From Embiotoca jacksoni (lineage: Eukaryota > Chordata > Actinopteri > Embiotocidae): a DNA stretch of 64,000 nucleotides. The position numbers and the translations under genes are program-made. How positions within the stretch are numbered: the stretch's first letter is position 1; each line of letters begins with the position of its first letter. The stretch lies in assembly GCA_022577435.1 (NCBI GenBank), contig JAKOON010000003.1:4293501-4357500 (forward strand), given 5' to 3'. Positions 63,001 to 64,000 of the stretch are shown in pieces. The notes under the pieces are model-generated. The model was not told the DNA's origin, made no database searches, and saw nothing but the letters and a program-made list of their open reading frames with translations.

Positions 63001-64000
63001 ACAACCTGATGTTTTAGCAGGTACAGTGTTTACTGTGTCTGCCGTCTTAGTTTAGCAAGCTGTCATGCTAGCATTTACTAATTACAAGCAAACACAAAGT
63101 CCAGCCGGGGCTGATGGGAGTTTTGCTCATTTTGTGTTCTTCAGACGAAAATTAAACTGAAATTTTGACTTGATGGAGCCGCAAGATGAAAAGATAAATT
63201 CAGAAGGAGTCATCCTCTGAGATCCATAAATGTTTGTAGGTTAAAGCTTTTAAGGAAATCCATCTTATAGTTAGTACTTTTCAGTCTGGACCCAAATAGT
63301 GAACTGACCAACTTAACATCCACATACTGCTAGAATAGTTACAAATGAAGGCATTTAATATTGGCAGAGTTCTTTTTAAACATCCTAGTAAATTTGATTT
63401 CATGTTATGTCGCTACAACTCTTGTCTGTCAGCCCGTTGCTTCACAAAAAGAACATTATCCAGAAACTCCAAGAACATGTCTTTGATTTGAGTGGAAATG
63501 TTTCCTCATCATCGCTTCACTCTTGACCAGCTACACTCTGGTGAAAAGGAGGTGATTTTTCATTGTTGCCTGTCCACGTCTGTTTCCATGAGGATGACTG
63601 ATGTGTGTGTTTGCCCTCAGAGACCGCTGCTGTTCCCGTCCAACTAAAATCTCAATAGTGTGCTTTTAGCTCAATCTGAGTACCCCAGAGAGAAAAGGAA
63701 ATGCAGGACAAGTATCTTGGCGAGCCAAAAAGAGTGAGCTCAGAATTTTACAGTTCTTTAAGGCTGCAACAATGACCATAACACCAGATTCGGTTCCTTG
63801 GCCCAGTTATGGCACACTAAAAGCCTACGCTTCACACTTGAGAATTTAGGTTATATTGTTTCCTCACTTAGAAATAAATTCTCTTTTTTTTTTAAAATCT
63901 TTAATAACAAACGATTCCTCTCCTTCCCTTGTCCTCCCCTTACCACCTTTACTCCCTTTCTTTCTCACTCCTCGACTTGTAACTATTCCTTTCTCTGTCT
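60070..64000. other. No gene recognised; dispersed repeat only
   Basis: AT-rich sequence of 3.9 kb. Open frames are short and unlike known proteins. It contains repeat copy 2 at 62430-62720. Confidence 0.5.
62430..62720. repeat. Dispersed repeat with AGGTCA direct repeats, copy 2
   Basis: Two internal sub-units of about 130 bases each start with an ATCTCAGGAAtg-type word and end in a GTGGTCAAAGGT word. They are similar to each other and to copy 1. Three spaced half-sites lie at 62531-62550 and a DR1 at 62679-62691. Confidence 0.65.

Overview
The window looks like nuclear DNA of a ray-finned (teleost) fish. Genes are split by GT-AG introns and encode vertebrate proteins. The spacers are AT-rich and full of (CA)n/(TG)n microsatellites, and they carry a Tc1/mariner transposon, a TTAA-flanked foldback MITE and other fish-type dispersed repeats. 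No bacterial, CRISPR or viral gene was seen. Exon models were built by hand from translated similarity to remembered vertebrate families plus splice sites and codon phase. No database search was possible.

Layout, left to right. (1) 1-4.6 kb: first coding exon and promoter of sort1 (sortilin), minus strand, with intron 1 running off the left edge. (2) 5.5-9.2 kb: complete psma5 (proteasome subunit alpha 5), minus, nine coding exons, 241 codons. (3) 9.7 kb: tRNA-Glu(UUC), then a retroposon tail and a full-length Tc1-like element (10.5-12.1 kb) with an intact transposase frame. (4) 12.9-19.6 kb: complete mxra8 (two-Ig-domain membrane protein), plus, twelve coding exons. (5) 21-36.3 kb: complete per3 (circadian PERIOD protein), minus, 21 coding exons and a distal 5' UTR exon under E-boxes. 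One exon carries an apparent 1-base frameshift in a G7 run. (6) 37.4-46.1 kb: vamp3 (R-SNARE), minus, with the start codon apparently split by intron 1. (7) 47.4-48.85 kb: a four-exon minus-strand gene for an unrecognised 96-residue secreted protein whose second exon resembles a degenerate Gla (vitamin-K) module. (8) Two identical tRNA-Arg(ACG) genes at 50.0 and 50.6 kb. (9) 51.4-60.1 kb: complete ccdc3 (secreted coiled-coil protein), plus, three coding exons. (10) 60-64 kb: no gene recognised; one copy of a dispersed repeat carrying AGGTCA direct repeats.

The genes do not form one pathway. Two neighbour pairs match human order as I remember it: sort1-psma5 and per3-vamp3, each pair in the same relative orientation. 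The most useful items to check are the small Gla-like secreted gene, the per3 homopolymer frameshift, the DDQ transposase, and the dispersed repeat bearing nuclear-receptor-like DR1 sites.
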